Shown: positions 55,197 to 64,000 of the stretch, piece by piece
Layout: each line of letters starts with the position of its first letter
Numbering within the stretch: the first letter of the stretch is position 1
NCBI RefSeq assembly: GCF_022399565.1
Contig: NZ_JAJTUT010000005.1
Span: 62,001-126,000 of the forward strand
Reading direction: 5' to 3'
Length of the DNA: 64,000 nt
Source: Flavobacterium algicola
Lineage (GTDB): Bacteria > Bacteroidota > Bacteroidia > Flavobacteriales > Flavobacteriaceae
Position numbers and translations under genes: made by a program
Notes under the pieces: model-generated
What the model saw: the letters and a program-made list of their open reading frames with translations, nothing else
Database searches by the model: none
Told to the model about the DNA's origin: nothing

Positions 55197-55502
55197 CTAA
55201 ACTTTGATTTCTACTTCTACTCCACTTGGCAATTCTAATTTCATCAAAGCATCAATTGTTTTAGATGAAGAAGAATAAATATCAATCAATCTCTTGTATG
55301 ACATTACCTCGAATTGCTCTCTTGCTTTTTTATTAACGTGTGGAGAACGTAGTACAGTGAAAAGTTTTTTGTGAGTTGGTAACGGAATTGGACCTGTAAC
55401 AACTGCTCCTGTAGTTTTAACTGTTTTTACAATCTTTTCAGCAGACTTGTCTACCAACATGTGATCGTAAGATTTTAGTTTTATTCTGATTTTTTGACTC
55501 AT
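55197..55502 (-). CDS. rpsJ: 30S ribosomal protein S10
   Basis: This 101-aa protein has IRIKLKSYDHMLVDKSAEKIVKTVKTTGAVVTGPIPLPTHKKLFTVLRSPHVNKKAREQFEV, the S10 signature. It also serves as NusE in antitermination. It follows fusA by 10 bases and thus closes the str-type unit, with tuf missing from its common place between fusA and rpsJ. Confidence 0.98.
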   Translation of the reverse strand: MSQKIRIKLKSYDHMLVDKSAEKIVKTVKTTGAVVTGPIPLPTHKKLFTVLRSPHVNKKAREQFEVMSYKRLIDIYSSSSKTIDALMKLELPSGVEVEIKV

Positions 55503-55512
55503 TTTCTTAAAA

Positions 55513-57669
55513 TTAAGCGTTTCCTTTTGCTTTTTTGATTACTGCTTCTGAAATATTAGAAGGAGTTTCCGCGTAATGTGAAAATTCCATTGTAGATGTT
55601 GCTCTACCAGATGATAATGTTCTTAATGTTGTAACATATCCAAACATTTCTGACAATGGCACATCTGCCTTAATAGTTTTAGCACCATTTCTATCACCCA
55701 TATCATTAACCTGACCTCTACGACGGTTGATATCACCTACGATATCTCCCATGTTTTCTTCTGGTGTAATAACTTCCATTTTCATGATTGGCTCAAGAAT
55801 TACAGCTCCAGCAGCCTTAGCTACTTCTTTATAACCCATTCTAGCAGCTAACTCAAAAGATAGCGCATCTGAATCGACTGGGTGGAAAGATCCATCAGTC
55901 AAAGTTACTTTTAAACTATCCACTTGATATCCAGCCAAAGGACCAGACTTCATAGCTTCACGGAAACCTTTTTCAACAGATGGGATATATTCTTTAGGAA
56001 CGTTACCACCTTTTACGGCATTCACAAATTGTAATCCAACAGGTGCTTTACCATCAACTTCATCAGCTGGCTCTAGTTTAAATACGATATCACCGAATTT
56101 ACCACGACCTCCTGATTGTTTTTTGTAAGTTTCTCTGTGTACTGCAGATTTTGTAAAAGCTTCTTTGTATTCAACTTGAGGCTCACCTTGGTTTACTTCA
56201 ACTTTAAATTCACGTTTCATTCTATCAACCAAGATATCCAAGTGAAGCTCACCCATACCAGAGATAATAGTTTGACCTGAAGCCTCATCTGTTCTAACAG
56301 TAAACGTTGGATCTTCTTCAGCTAATTTAGCCAAAGCCATACCCATTTTATCTACGTCAGCCTTAGTTTTAGGCTCAATAGCGATACCAATTACTGGCGC
56401 TGGAAATTTCATAGACTCAAGAATGATTGGGTGTTTTTCATCACACAATGTATCTCCAGTTTTAATATCTTTAAATCCAACAGCCGCTCCAATATCACCA
56501 GCTTCGATATAATCGATTGGGTTTTGCTTGTTAGCATGCATTTGGTAGATACGAGAAATTCTTTCTTTATTTCCTGAACGCGTGTTCAAAACATAAGAAC
56601 CTGCATCTAAACGTCCTGAATAAGCACGGAAGAAAGCCAAACGACCTACGAATGGGTCAGTAGCAATTTTAAATGCTAAAGCAGCGAATGGCTCTTTAAC
56701 ATCTGGCTTACGCAAGATTTTAGTTTGATCTTCTTCTAAAAGCTCAGCATCATCAGGATGAATCCCTTCGATACCTTCTTTATCCATTGGAGATGGCAAA
56801 TATTTACATACTGCATCTAACATGAACTGAACTCCTTTATTTTTGAATGATGAACCAGCAATCATAGGAATGATAGCCATATCCATTACAGCTGCTCTTA
56901 ATGCAATGTTGATTTCTTCCTCTGTGATAGAGTTTTCATCTTCCATGAATTTTTCAAGCAAATTCTCATCATAATCAGCTACTGCTTCAATAAGAATCGA
57001 TCTGTATTCTTTTACTTCGTCAACCATATCAGCAGGAATATCTACAACTTCATAAGTCGCTCCCATTCCAGCATCATCCCAAACAATAGCTTGGTTTCTT
57101 ACCAAATCTACAACACCTCTGAAATCATTTTCTTCACCAATTGGCAAAGTGATCGCAACTGCATTAGATTTTAGCATATCTCTAACTTGTTGACATACCA
57201 TCAAAAAGTTAGAACCTTGTCTGTCCATTTTATTAACAAAACCAATACGTGGAACTCTGTATTGATCAGCAAGTCTCCAGTTAGTTTCAGATTGAGGCTC
57301 AACACCATCAACAGCACTAAATAAGAAAACTAAACCATCAAGTACACGCAAAGAACGGTTTACTTCAACTGTAAAGTCAACGTGTCCTGGAGTATCAATA
57401 ATATTAAAATGATAAGGTAATGTCTCAGGTAAAATTTTACCTTGAGTAGTTGGAAAATTCCATTCACAAGTTGTAGCTGCAGACGTAATTGTAATACCTC
57501 TTTCTTGCTCTTGTGCCATCCAGTCCATTGTTGCAGCACCATCATGTACTTCACCAATTTTGTGTGATTTTCCTGTATAGAATAAAATACGCTCTGTTGT
57601 TGTTGTTTTACCAGCATCAATGTGAGCAGCAATTCCTATGTTTCTTGTATATTTAAGTTCTCTAGCCAT
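55513..57669 (-). CDS. fusA: Elongation factor G
   Basis: This 718-aa GTPase drives ribosomal translocation. The G1 motif AHIDAGKTTTTER is at residues 15-27, RGITITSA is the switch I region, DTPGHVDFTVEV is G3 and NKMDRQG is G4. Domain IV carries the SGGRGKFGDI loop, and the C-terminus includes LRTLSSGRATSTMEF. It lies 10 bases after rpsG. The length is at the long end for bacterial EF-G, because of short insertions in the G domain. Confidence 0.98.
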   Translation of the reverse strand: MARELKYTRNIGIAAHIDAGKTTTTERILFYTGKSHKIGEVHDGAATMDWMAQEQERGITITSAATTCEWNFPTTQGKILPETLPYHFNIIDTPGHVDFTVEVNRSLRVLDGLVFLFSAVDGVEPQSETNWRLADQYRVPRIGFVNKMDRQGSNFLMVCQQVRDMLKSNAVAITLPIGEENDFRGVVDLVRNQAIVWDDAGMGATYEVVDIPADMVDEVKEYRSILIEAVADYDENLLEKFMEDENSITEEEINIALRAAVMDMAIIPMIAGSSFKNKGVQFMLDAVCKYLPSPMDKEGIEGIHPDDAELLEEDQTKILRKPDVKEPFAALAFKIATDPFVGRLAFFRAYSGRLDAGSYVLNTRSGNKERISRIYQMHANKQNPIDYIEAGDIGAAVGFKDIKTGDTLCDEKHPIILESMKFPAPVIGIAIEPKTKADVDKMGMALAKLAEEDPTFTVRTDEASGQTIISGMGELHLDILVDRMKREFKVEVNQGEPQVEYKEAFTKSAVHRETYKKQSGGRGKFGDIVFKLEPADEVDGKAPVGLQFVNAVKGGNVPKEYIPSVEKGFREAMKSGPLAGYQVDSLKVTLTDGSFHPVDSDALSFELAARMGYKEVAKAAGAVILEPIMKMEVITPEENMGDIVGDINRRRGQVNDMGDRNGAKTIKADVPLSEMFGYVTTLRTLSSGRATSTMEFSHYAETPSNISEAVIKKAKGNA

Positions 57670-57679
57670 TTCTTAAGAA

Positions 57680-58156
57680 TTAAAATCTAAAGTGAGAGAA
57701 AGCTTTATTAGCTTCTGCCATTTTGTGAGTATCCATTCTTTTCTTAACAGCAGCTCCTTCTTCTTTAGCCGCAGCTAAACATTCATTCGCTAACCTTTGA
57801 GCCATTGACTTTTCGTTTCTTCTTCTTGAATAAAGAATCAACCATTTCATCGCCATAGAAATTTTTCTATCTGGACGAATTTGCATTGGAATTTGGAATG
57901 TAGCTCCACCAACTCTACGACTACGTACTTCTACGTGAGGCATAACATTAGTTAAAGCATCTTTCCATATTTCTAATGATGGTTTTTCTGCATCCTGCTT
58001 TTTAGCTTCAATGATGTCAATTGCATCATAAAAAACTTTAAAAGCTGTTGATTTCTTACCATCCCACATTAGGTTGTTCACAAAACGTGTTACCAATTGA
58101 TCACTAAACCTTGGATCTGGTAAAAGTGGTCTCTTCTTTGCCGCTCTTTTTCTCAT
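57680..58156 (-). CDS. rpsG: 30S ribosomal protein S7
   Basis: This 158-aa head-nucleating protein has the S7 signature DPRFSDQLVTRFVNNLMWDGKKSTA near the N-terminus, VEVRSRRVGGATFQIPMQI in the middle and RLANECLAAAKEEGAAVKKRMDTHKMAEANKAFSHFRF at the C-terminus. It follows rpsL after a 73-base spacer holding a palindrome. Confidence 0.98.
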   Translation of the reverse strand: MRKRAAKKRPLLPDPRFSDQLVTRFVNNLMWDGKKSTAFKVFYDAIDIIEAKKQDAEKPSLEIWKDALTNVMPHVEVRSRRVGGATFQIPMQIRPDRKISMAMKWLILYSRRRNEKSMAQRLANECLAAAKEEGAAVKKRMDTHKMAEANKAFSHFRF

Positions 58157-58186
58157 GTCTTTTTTTTAATAAAATTTCACAATCAT

Positions 58187-58210
58187 ACAGTCGCGATGAA
58201 TCGCGTCTCT
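58187..58210. repeat. Palindromic repeat element between rpsL and rpsG
   Basis: Arms ACAGTCGCGAT (58187-58197) and ATCGCGTCTCT (58200-58210) pair with two mismatches around a 2-base centre. The core CGCGAT-GA-ATCGCG is perfect and strikingly GC-rich for this genome. The form is that of a dispersed palindromic (REP-like) repeat; other copies were not found in this window. Confidence 0.6.
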
Positions 58211-58229
58211 ACAAGAATTTCCTTTTAAA

Positions 58230-58613
58230 TTACTTTTTTGCTTCTTTTGGGCGTTTAGCACCGTACTTAGATCTTCTTTGCGTTCTTCCTGCTACTCCTG
58301 ACGTATCAAGGGCACCACGAACGATGTGATATCTAACACCTGGTAAATCTTTTACCCTTCCACCTCTAACTAATACTATCGAGTGCTCTTGTAGATTGTG
58401 TCCTTCTCCAGGGATGTAGGCATTCACTTCATTACCATTTGTCAAACGTACACGCGCTACTTTACGCATTGCAGAGTTTGGTTTTTTTGGTGTAGTAGTG
58501 TAAACACGCGTACAAACCCCTCTTCTTTGAGGACAAGAATCTAAAGCAACCGATTTACTCTTCTTAGTTATCTGAGTTCTTCCTGTTCTTACTAATTGTT
58601 GAATTGTTGGCAT
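58230..58613 (-). CDS. rpsL: 30S ribosomal protein S12
   Basis: The 127-aa protein starts MPTIQQLVRTGRTQITKKSK at 58613. A Met 28 codons earlier would overlap the promoter and is rejected. The decoding-centre loop TPKKPNSAMRKVARVRL has the Lys and Pro whose changes give streptomycin resistance in other bacteria, and GEGHNLQEHSIVLVRGGRVKDLPGVRYH is the second conserved block. It is the first gene of the str-type operon. Confidence 0.98.
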   Translation of the reverse strand: MPTIQQLVRTGRTQITKKSKSVALDSCPQRRGVCTRVYTTTPKKPNSAMRKVARVRLTNGNEVNAYIPGEGHNLQEHSIVLVRGGRVKDLPGVRYHIVRGALDTSGVAGRTQRRSKYGAKRPKEAKK

Positions 58614-58667
58614 AATTAATACTAAAATTTTATTATGTAATTTTAATTCCCGCTTTTTACGGGGTTG

Positions 58668-58698
58668 CAAATGTATGAAATAATTTTTACTCCACAAA
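58668..58698 (-). promoter_or_regulatory. Promoter of the str operon (rpsL)
   Basis: On the minus strand TTTG (58698-58695), a 19-base spacer and TACATTTG (58675-58668) match the Bacteroidota -33/-7 consensus in both elements and in spacing. The leader would be about 45-50 bases. It supports the short rpsL start. Confidence 0.75.
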
Positions 58699-58763
58699 CG
58701 TTAATTCATTAATTTTCAATAAGATTATTGACGCATTTGTTTTTATTATCATCAACACCATTT

Positions 58764-58796
58764 TTTGCACTACTTTTATAAAAAAAATTATTTTTG
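58764..58796 (+). promoter_or_regulatory. Promoter-like motif overlapping the start of the Omp85-like gene
   Basis: TTTG (58764-58767), a 21-base spacer and TATTTTTG (58789-58796) match the -33/-7 consensus on the plus strand. The last three bases are the TTG used as start codon at 58794, so transcription from here would begin after that codon. It may be a chance match. Confidence 0.35.
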
Positions 58797-60494
58797 AAAC
58801 TATTCATATATTTATACCTGCTAATTATACCATTATTGAGCTTAAATGCTCAAAACTTTTATTTACAACTAACAGGAAGTAATGCAAAAGAAAATATAGT
58901 CATAGACTCCTTAGACTACATCAGCATTCACAAGAACATTAAATCCATCACCGACGAAATAGAAAAGACTAATACTAAGTTAAACTCAATAGGCTATATC
59001 GAAAGTGTTAAATCAAGTATTAGAATAGTAAATGATTCCACTTACAGTTGTCGATTCGCATTAGGCAAACAAATTAAATATATACATATATATATAGGTA
59101 CACTTTTGAATTTTGACACCTCTATAATTAAATCTCAAAAAGACAGCATCACCATACCCTATACACATTTAAATGATTTTTTAAATACCATTTTACAAAA
59201 GACCGAACAGAAGGGATATGCATTGGCGAAATTTAATTTAATTGACATTCAAAAAAAGAAAGACTATTTAGCAGCTAAACTAAATTTTGACATTGGGGGA
59301 TCAAGGAAAGTTAATGAAATAACAGCAAAATTTATTGACGATAGAAAAAACAAAATTCTACCAACTGGTCATCTCAAACAATTAAACTCCAAATACAAAA
59401 ATCAGACATTCAATAAAAATACAATTGATCAAATTTACGTAGATGTACAAAAATACAGATTCGTCAATCAAATTAAATATCCTGAAATTTTATTTCTTCA
59501 AGACACAACTAAAATATACATCTATTTAGAAAAAAGAAAATCGAATAATTTTGATGGGTATATTGGATTCAACACAGATAACAACAGTAAACTAATATTT
59601 AACGGCTATTTAGACTTAACACTAGAAAATACAATAAAAGCTGGTGAGCAATTTTCACTATTTTGGAAAAGTAATGGAAACGACCAAAAAATATTTACCA
59701 CCAATCTGGAAATCCCCTATATTTTTAATTCAAATATTGGTCTTAAAGGTGAGATCAACATTCTCAAACAAGACAGCACCTTTCAAAACACAAAGACAGC
59801 AATTTCGCTCGGATACCTTATTAATTACAACAGTCGTATACATACAGGTTTACAATTCACTGAATCTAGCGATATTCAAAATAGTAACTCCGCAACAATT
59901 CAGGATTATAAAAACTCCTATTTCACTTTCAGCTACGATTATATTAATAACGACTACGAGCGCAAATTATTTCCTACCAAAAGTTCACTCCTATTTCAAA
60001 CAGGATTTGGAAAGCGAAAAAATCTTGATTTAAATAATGAAATACAATCCAATGACCAATTATATGCCGAAGTCAAGGCAAGCTATACTTTCGAATTAAA
60101 TAAAAAAAATTACTTGTACTTCAATAGCCAAACTTATTTTTTAAAAAGCACTACTTATTTAACGAATGAATTACATCGCTTTGGAGGAACAGCAACTATA
60201 AGAGGATTTGCAGAAAATAGTTTTCAAGCAAAATTTGCAAGCACATTATTAACGGAATATCGTTATGTACTTTCATCTGATCTTTATTTACATTCTATAA
60301 TTGACTATGCATTATTTGAAGATCCATCACAAATAGAATCAGAACTAGAATATTTAACTGGAATAGGATTCGGATTTGGATTAGTTACTAAAACCGGCTT
60401 ACTACACTTAACATTTGCAAATGGAATACAAAAAAATCAGAAAACAGACCTATCTAATTCTGTAATTAGCCTGAATTATAATATTAACTTTTAA
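58794..60494 (+). CDS. Omp85/BamA-like outer membrane beta-barrel protein
   Basis: This 566-aa protein has a TTG start. An in-frame TAA at 58779 excludes any upstream ATG, and the first residues KLFIYLYLLIIPLLSLNAQ form a clean signal peptide. Residues 60-250 look POTRA-like. From about 270 the chain shows alternating beta strands, with the Omp85 loop signature TIRGFAENSF near residue 462 and a terminal aromatic residue (SLNYNINF). It may insert or export outer-membrane components. It is divergent from rpsL, not part of the ribosomal operon. Confidence 0.82.
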   Translation: MKLFIYLYLLIIPLLSLNAQNFYLQLTGSNAKENIVIDSLDYISIHKNIKSITDEIEKTNTKLNSIGYIESVKSSIRIVNDSTYSCRFALGKQIKYIHIYIGTLLNFDTSIIKSQKDSITIPYTHLNDFLNTILQKTEQKGYALAKFNLIDIQKKKDYLAAKLNFDIGGSRKVNEITAKFIDDRKNKILPTGHLKQLNSKYKNQTFNKNTIDQIYVDVQKYRFVNQIKYPEILFLQDTTKIYIYLEKRKSNNFDGYIGFNTDNNSKLIFNGYLDLTLENTIKAGEQFSLFWKSNGNDQKIFTTNLEIPYIFNSNIGLKGEINILKQDSTFQNTKTAISLGYLINYNSRIHTGLQFTESSDIQNSNSATIQDYKNSYFTFSYDYINNDYERKLFPTKSSLLFQTGFGKRKNLDLNNEIQSNDQLYAEVKASYTFELNKKNYLYFNSQTYFLKSTTYLTNELHRFGGTATIRGFAENSFQAKFASTLLTEYRYVLSSDLYLHSIIDYALFEDPSQIESELEYLTGIGFGFGLVTKTGLLHLTFANGIQKNQKTDLSNSVISLNYNINF

Positions 60495-60517
60495 TTGCCT
60501 AAAAAAAACATTATTTG

Positions 60518-60538
60518 CAACAATAAGCTAAATTGTTG
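60518..60538 (+). terminator. Weak hairpin after the Omp85-like gene
   Basis: CAACAAT (60518-60524) and ATTGTTG (60532-60538) form a 7-bp stem with a 7-base loop, 24 bases after the stop codon. The T-run behind it is poor, so termination is uncertain. Confidence 0.35.
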
Positions 60539-60643
60539 TTAAAACCGTAAAATTGATATGCACGCATAATAATTTGGCTTTTTATACTTGGAAAGTTAAC
60601 ATATTATTAAGATGTTTGTGAAACTAATTCAAAATATATTAAA

Positions 60644-63600
60644 ATGAAACTAAAATTCAGTAGAATCTTAGTACTTATCTTAGTACTAACAACGCAATTT
60701 ATTATTGCGCAAGAAAGAGTTGTTTCAGGAACTGTCTCTGATGATGCAGGAATGCCCCTACCTGGTGTAAGCATTCTCATCAAAGGAACACAGACTGGTG
60801 CACAAACAAATTTTGATGGAAAATATTCCATTAAAGCAACACCACAACAAGTTTTAGTTTTCAGTTTTATCGGAATGAAAAAACAAGAAAAAACTGCAAC
60901 AAGCAACACTGTTAATGTAAAGTTAATGAGCGACGCAATGGAACTTGATAATATTGTAATTACTGCACTTGGTATCAAGAGAGACCAAAAAACATTGGGA
61001 TATGCAGTTTCAAAAGTTACTAGTGAAGAAATTACTAGATCTGGAGAATCAAATGTTATCCAAGCATTAGCAGGAAAAGCTGCTGGTGTTCAGGTAATTG
61101 GTTCTGGTGGAACTCCTGGATCTTCTAGTAAAATTATTATTAGAGGTGTTAATACAATCACAAGATCGTCAGATCCTTTAATTGTAATCGATGGTGTGCC
61201 AATTGACAATTCAACAACTCAAACTACCGCAGGAGATAATCCATACAATGCAAACTTATCTGGTATTGGAAACTCAAACAGAGCATTAGACATCAATCCT
61301 GATGATATCGAAAGTGTTTCGATATTAAAAGGACCTGCAGCTGCAGCATTGTACGGAGAAAGAGCTGGAAATGGTGTAATTCTTTACACAACTAAAAGAG
61401 GTACAAACAATAAAGGTCTAGGGATTGACATTTCAACATCTCTTCAGCTAGACAATGTAAGTCAATTGCCAGCAACACAAAACCTATATGTACAAGGAAA
61501 TGATCCTACAGCGACAGCAATTAACTCAGGTGCTCCTCAAAGTTGGGGTCCATTGGCATCATCAATAAATGCTCCAATGTACGACAACATTGATAACTTT
61601 TTCCAAACTGGAGTTACCTACACTAACAACTTATCTGTTTACGGTGGTGACAAAAAAGCAAGCTTTAGAGCTTCATTTGGAAATGTTACTCAAGAGGGAA
61701 TGATTCCTGAAACAGAATTAAAAAGAAATACACTTCGATTGGTTGGAGATTTAAATCTAAGTGACAAATGGAAAACTGGAGGAAGTATACAATATACCCG
61801 TACTACTAGTGTGTTAGCTCAAAATGGAAGTAATGTTTCTGGAGTAATGCTAAGTTTAATGAGAGCACCAGGTAGTTATGACTTACGTAATTATAAAGAT
61901 GCTGAGGGAAATAATGCTAATTATTATGCATTTTATGACAATCCTTATTTCACCGTAAATGAAAATCCGGCAACAAGTGATGTAAATCGCGTATTAGGTA
62001 ATATGTTCTTGACATATACACCTGCAAGTTGGTTATCATTAACAACTAAAGCAGGTTTTGACTCTTACTCTGATTACAGAAAACAAATATTTGCTATCTC
62101 TTCAAGAGGAGATGATTTAGGTGGAATTGGTGAAGTTGCATTTAACACTATCAATAATAAAGAATTTTATGCTGACTTTATTGCAGCTGGAGAGTTGCCT
62201 TTGAAATCAGAATGGTTGAAAGTAAACTATACAGCAGGACTTAACTTACGTTCAAAACATAATGAAGATGTTTACTCAAGAGGTAAAGACTTGTCTGTGA
62301 GATACGTATACAACTTATCTAATGCTACTGAACTTTATGCTTCAAATTATGAAGAAAACATCATGTCTAGAGCCCTTTTTGGCCAATTAGAATTTGATAT
62401 TGATAATCAATTATTCCTTACAGGATCTGTAAGAAAAGAATGGTCATCTACTTATGGTACACTTACAAATAACGCAATTTTCCCTGCAGTTTCTGCATCA
62501 TGGGTATTCTCAAATGCATTTGAATTACCAAGCTGGACAAATTTTGCTAAATTAACATATGCTTATGGAGAAGTAGGTATTGCACCATCTACATATGCAA
62601 CGATTAGTACTTATACACAACCATTTATTACTGATGGTTACACAGCTGGTCTTAGTTTTCCTTACGATGGGGTAAACGGTATGACAGTTTCAGGTTTATT
62701 AGGTAATCAAGAATTAAAGCCAGAGAGAGTACTAGGACACGAAGTAGGATTAAGTGCAAAAATGCTGGACAATAGACTTTCTTTTGATTTGAATTTATAC
62801 TCTAAAACGACTAAAGATCTTTTAATTACGTTACCATTACCAACTTCATCTGGATATAGTTCAATTTACAAGAATGCAGCTGAGCTAACAAATAAAGGTA
62901 TAGAGTTAGAATTAGGTTATGACATCTTTAAAAGAAGCAATCCATTTCAATGGAACATTAATGCTAACTGGACAAAGAATGTTAATGAAGTTACTAGCAT
63001 TGCAGGAGGATTATCAGAAATATCTATAGAATCTGCTTTTGGATCAATCGGTTATTACGCAGTAGTAGGCCAACCATTAGGAAGTTTCTACGGAACACAA
63101 TGGGAACGTGACGCAAATGGAAATAAAATTATCGGTGACAATGGACTAGCAATAGTTGCAGACGAGACTGGTAACTTAGGTAACTCAGCTCCGAAATGGG
63201 TTGGAGGATTAAGAAATACTTTCTCTTATAAAAAATTCACATTATCAGCGTTACTAGATGTAAGACATGGTGGAGAGGTTTACAATGGTACAGTTGCTAG
63301 ATTAAATAACTTTGGTATATCTGCAGCTTCAGCTGATAGAGAACGCACTTACGTAATTGAAGGTGTGAAAGCAGATGGAACACCTAATACAACTCCAATT
63401 AGCGCTCAAAATTACTTCTCTAAATATTTAGGAGATGGTGGTGGAGCTGCTGAACAATTTGTAACAAGTGTAGAATGGGTTAGATTGCGTGATGCAAGTT
63501 TAAGCTACGATTTTAACGTATCAAAATTGAAATCAATCAATTCAGCACAATTAACTGTCACTGGTAGGAATTTATGGTTGAATACAAATTATGAAGGAGT

Positions 63601-63709
63601 TGACCCTGAAACTAGTTTAACAGGAGCAGGATCAAGAATTAATGGTCTTGATTACTTTAACAACCCAGGAAGTAAATCATTCATAATGACTATCAAAATT
63701 GGATTTTAA
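60644..63709 (+). CDS. SusC/RagA-family TonB-dependent outer membrane transporter
   Basis: This 1021-aa protein has a signal peptide (residues 1-23, ending FIIAQ). A carboxypeptidase-regulatory-like domain follows (VVSGTVSDDAGMPLPGVSILIKGT, residues 26-49), then a linker with DNIVITALGIKRDQKTLGYA. The plug domain reads IQALAGKAAGVQV, IIIRGVNTITRSSDPLIVIDGVPID and VSILKGPAAAALYGERAGNGVI. The rest is a 22-strand barrel ending MTIKIGF. It should pair with the SusD-like lipoprotein 16 bases downstream to import an oligosaccharide or peptide; no degradative enzyme is in view to hint at the substrate. Confidence 0.95.
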   Translation: MKLKFSRILVLILVLTTQFIIAQERVVSGTVSDDAGMPLPGVSILIKGTQTGAQTNFDGKYSIKATPQQVLVFSFIGMKKQEKTATSNTVNVKLMSDAMELDNIVITALGIKRDQKTLGYAVSKVTSEEITRSGESNVIQALAGKAAGVQVIGSGGTPGSSSKIIIRGVNTITRSSDPLIVIDGVPIDNSTTQTTAGDNPYNANLSGIGNSNRALDINPDDIESVSILKGPAAAALYGERAGNGVILYTTKRGTNNKGLGIDISTSLQLDNVSQLPATQNLYVQGNDPTATAINSGAPQSWGPLASSINAPMYDNIDNFFQTGVTYTNNLSVYGGDKKASFRASFGNVTQEGMIPETELKRNTLRLVGDLNLSDKWKTGGSIQYTRTTSVLAQNGSNVSGVMLSLMRAPGSYDLRNYKDAEGNNANYYAFYDNPYFTVNENPATSDVNRVLGNMFLTYTPASWLSLTTKAGFDSYSDYRKQIFAISSRGDDLGGIGEVAFNTINNKEFYADFIAAGELPLKSEWLKVNYTAGLNLRSKHNEDVYSRGKDLSVRYVYNLSNATELYASNYEENIMSRALFGQLEFDIDNQLFLTGSVRKEWSSTYGTLTNNAIFPAVSASWVFSNAFELPSWTNFAKLTYAYGEVGIAPSTYATISTYTQPFITDGYTAGLSFPYDGVNGMTVSGLLGNQELKPERVLGHEVGLSAKMLDNRLSFDLNLYSKTTKDLLITLPLPTSSGYSSIYKNAAELTNKGIELELGYDIFKRSNPFQWNINANWTKNVNEVTSIAGGLSEISIESAFGSIGYYAVVGQPLGSFYGTQWERDANGNKIIGDNGLAIVADETGNLGNSAPKWVGGLRNTFSYKKFTLSALLDVRHGGEVYNGTVARLNNFGISAASADRERTYVIEGVKADGTPNTTPISAQNYFSKYLGDGGGAAEQFVTSVEWVRLRDASLSYDFNVSKLKSINSAQLTVTGRNLWLNTNYEGVDPETSLTGAGSRINGLDYFNNPGSKSFIMTIKIGF

Positions 63710-63725
63710 TTTAAAAGAGACAAAA

Positions 63726-64000
63726 ATGAAAAAATATATAAATAAAATAATTCTATCAGCCTTAAGTATTGCTACTTTCAGCAGCTGTCAGAACGAATTG
63801 GACACCTTTAACGATAATCCTAATGATCCAATTATCACCACTCCTTCCTTGTTATTAGCATCTATGGAAGTAACAACATTTGGTACGCATACAAGTGGTG
63901 TAGTTAGACTAGGAAACATATTTGACCAACATTTAACAGGTACAGATATAGGCCAATTAGGACCATACACTAGATATGTTGTAACAGAAGGCGACATTCT
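63726..64000 (+). CDS. SusD/RagB-family nutrient-binding lipoprotein, partial
   Basis: The frame is open from ATG at 63726 to the window end, giving 91 codons of a protein usually near 480-550 aa. A lipoprotein signal peptide reads KIILSALSIATFSSC, with the lipidated Cys at residue 21. The mature N-terminus NELDTFNDNPNDP and the following LLASMEVTTFGTHTSGVVRLGN fit the SusD-like 2 group. It would be the extracellular lid on the SusC barrel encoded 16 bases upstream. Confidence 0.9.
   Translation, partial: MKKYINKIILSALSIATFSSCQNELDTFNDNPNDPIITTPSLLLASMEVTTFGTHTSGVVRLGNIFDQHLTGTDIGQLGPYTRYVVTEGDI

Noticed and set aside
57360..57632. 90-codon minus-strand frame inside fusA
   Set aside because: It is a low-complexity alternative frame of the EF-G G domain, which is fully explained by fusA.
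58614..58697. 28-residue N-terminal extension of S12
   Set aside because: It would run through the rpsL promoter and has no counterpart in S12 proteins; the MPTIQQL start at 58613 is the family start.
60541..60643. Promoter of the susC-like gene
   Set aside because: The best match (TATACTTG at 60583-60590) has a mismatch in the -7 box and no TTG at 17-23 bases upstream.

Overview
The window looks like a chromosomal segment of a Flavobacterium-like member of the Flavobacteriaceae (Bacteroidota). This rests on several things seen directly: low GC and A/T-rich spacers without Shine-Dalgarno motifs; promoters of the Bacteroidota form TTTG-N19-23-TAnnTTTG ahead of rpsL, rplC, eno and carA; a SusC/SusD pair; zinc-free S4, S14 and L36; and an rpsL-rpsG-fusA-rpsJ cluster without tuf.

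Positions 1-34032 (all minus strand, read from high to low coordinates) are a large surface-polysaccharide locus. It opens with an export module (Wza-type lipoprotein, Wzc-type tyrosine autokinase), then a C4 epimerase and C6 dehydrogenase of the TviC/TviB type, an UpxY/RfaH-like antiterminator, rmlB and a mannose-1-phosphate guanylyltransferase, closed by a strong hairpin terminator at 25602-25635. A second unit begins with a giant SLBB export protein and a Wzz-like chain-length protein. It continues with UDP-xylose synthase, a Wzx flippase, six glycosyltransferases, a Wzy polymerase, a divergent Gmd-like enzyme, a further SDR and a canonical Gmd. After a 1.1 kb gap comes an EpsG-like second polymerase, another gap, then a WecA/TagO-like priming transferase, a cupin sugar-modifying protein, a DegT-type aminotransferase, rmlC, rmlD, rmlA and a truncated FlaA1/PglF-like 4,6-dehydratase at the window edge. 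Together the enzymes imply dTDP-L-rhamnose, GDP-4-keto-6-deoxymannose derivatives, a UDP-hexosaminuronic acid, UDP-xylose and a 4-amino-4,6-dideoxy-HexNAc (bacillosamine-type) precursor.

Positions 34103-41188 carry conserved housekeeping genes: recR, a CoA-binding protein, two adjacent guanidine-group-modifying hydrolases (CtlX and a DDAH-like protein), gltA, eno and carA, with clear hairpin terminators after gltA and eno.

Positions 41424-58613 are the contiguous str-S10-spc-alpha ribosomal protein clusters with secY, infA, rpoA and fusA, closed by a hairpin terminator after rplQ. Two structured leaders stand out, one before rpsD and one before rpsH, and a palindromic repeat lies between rpsL and rpsG.

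Positions 58794-64000 (plus strand) hold an Omp85/BamA-like outer membrane protein with a TTG start, a SusC-like TonB-dependent transporter and the 5' part of its SusD-like lipoprotein partner.

I saw no CRISPR array, transposase, tRNA, rRNA or obvious defence system. The least ordinary features are the doubled export, chain-length and polymerase sets in one glycan locus, the divergent Gmd paralogue, and the candidate ribosomal leaders. None of these amounts to a clearly new system on sequence alone.
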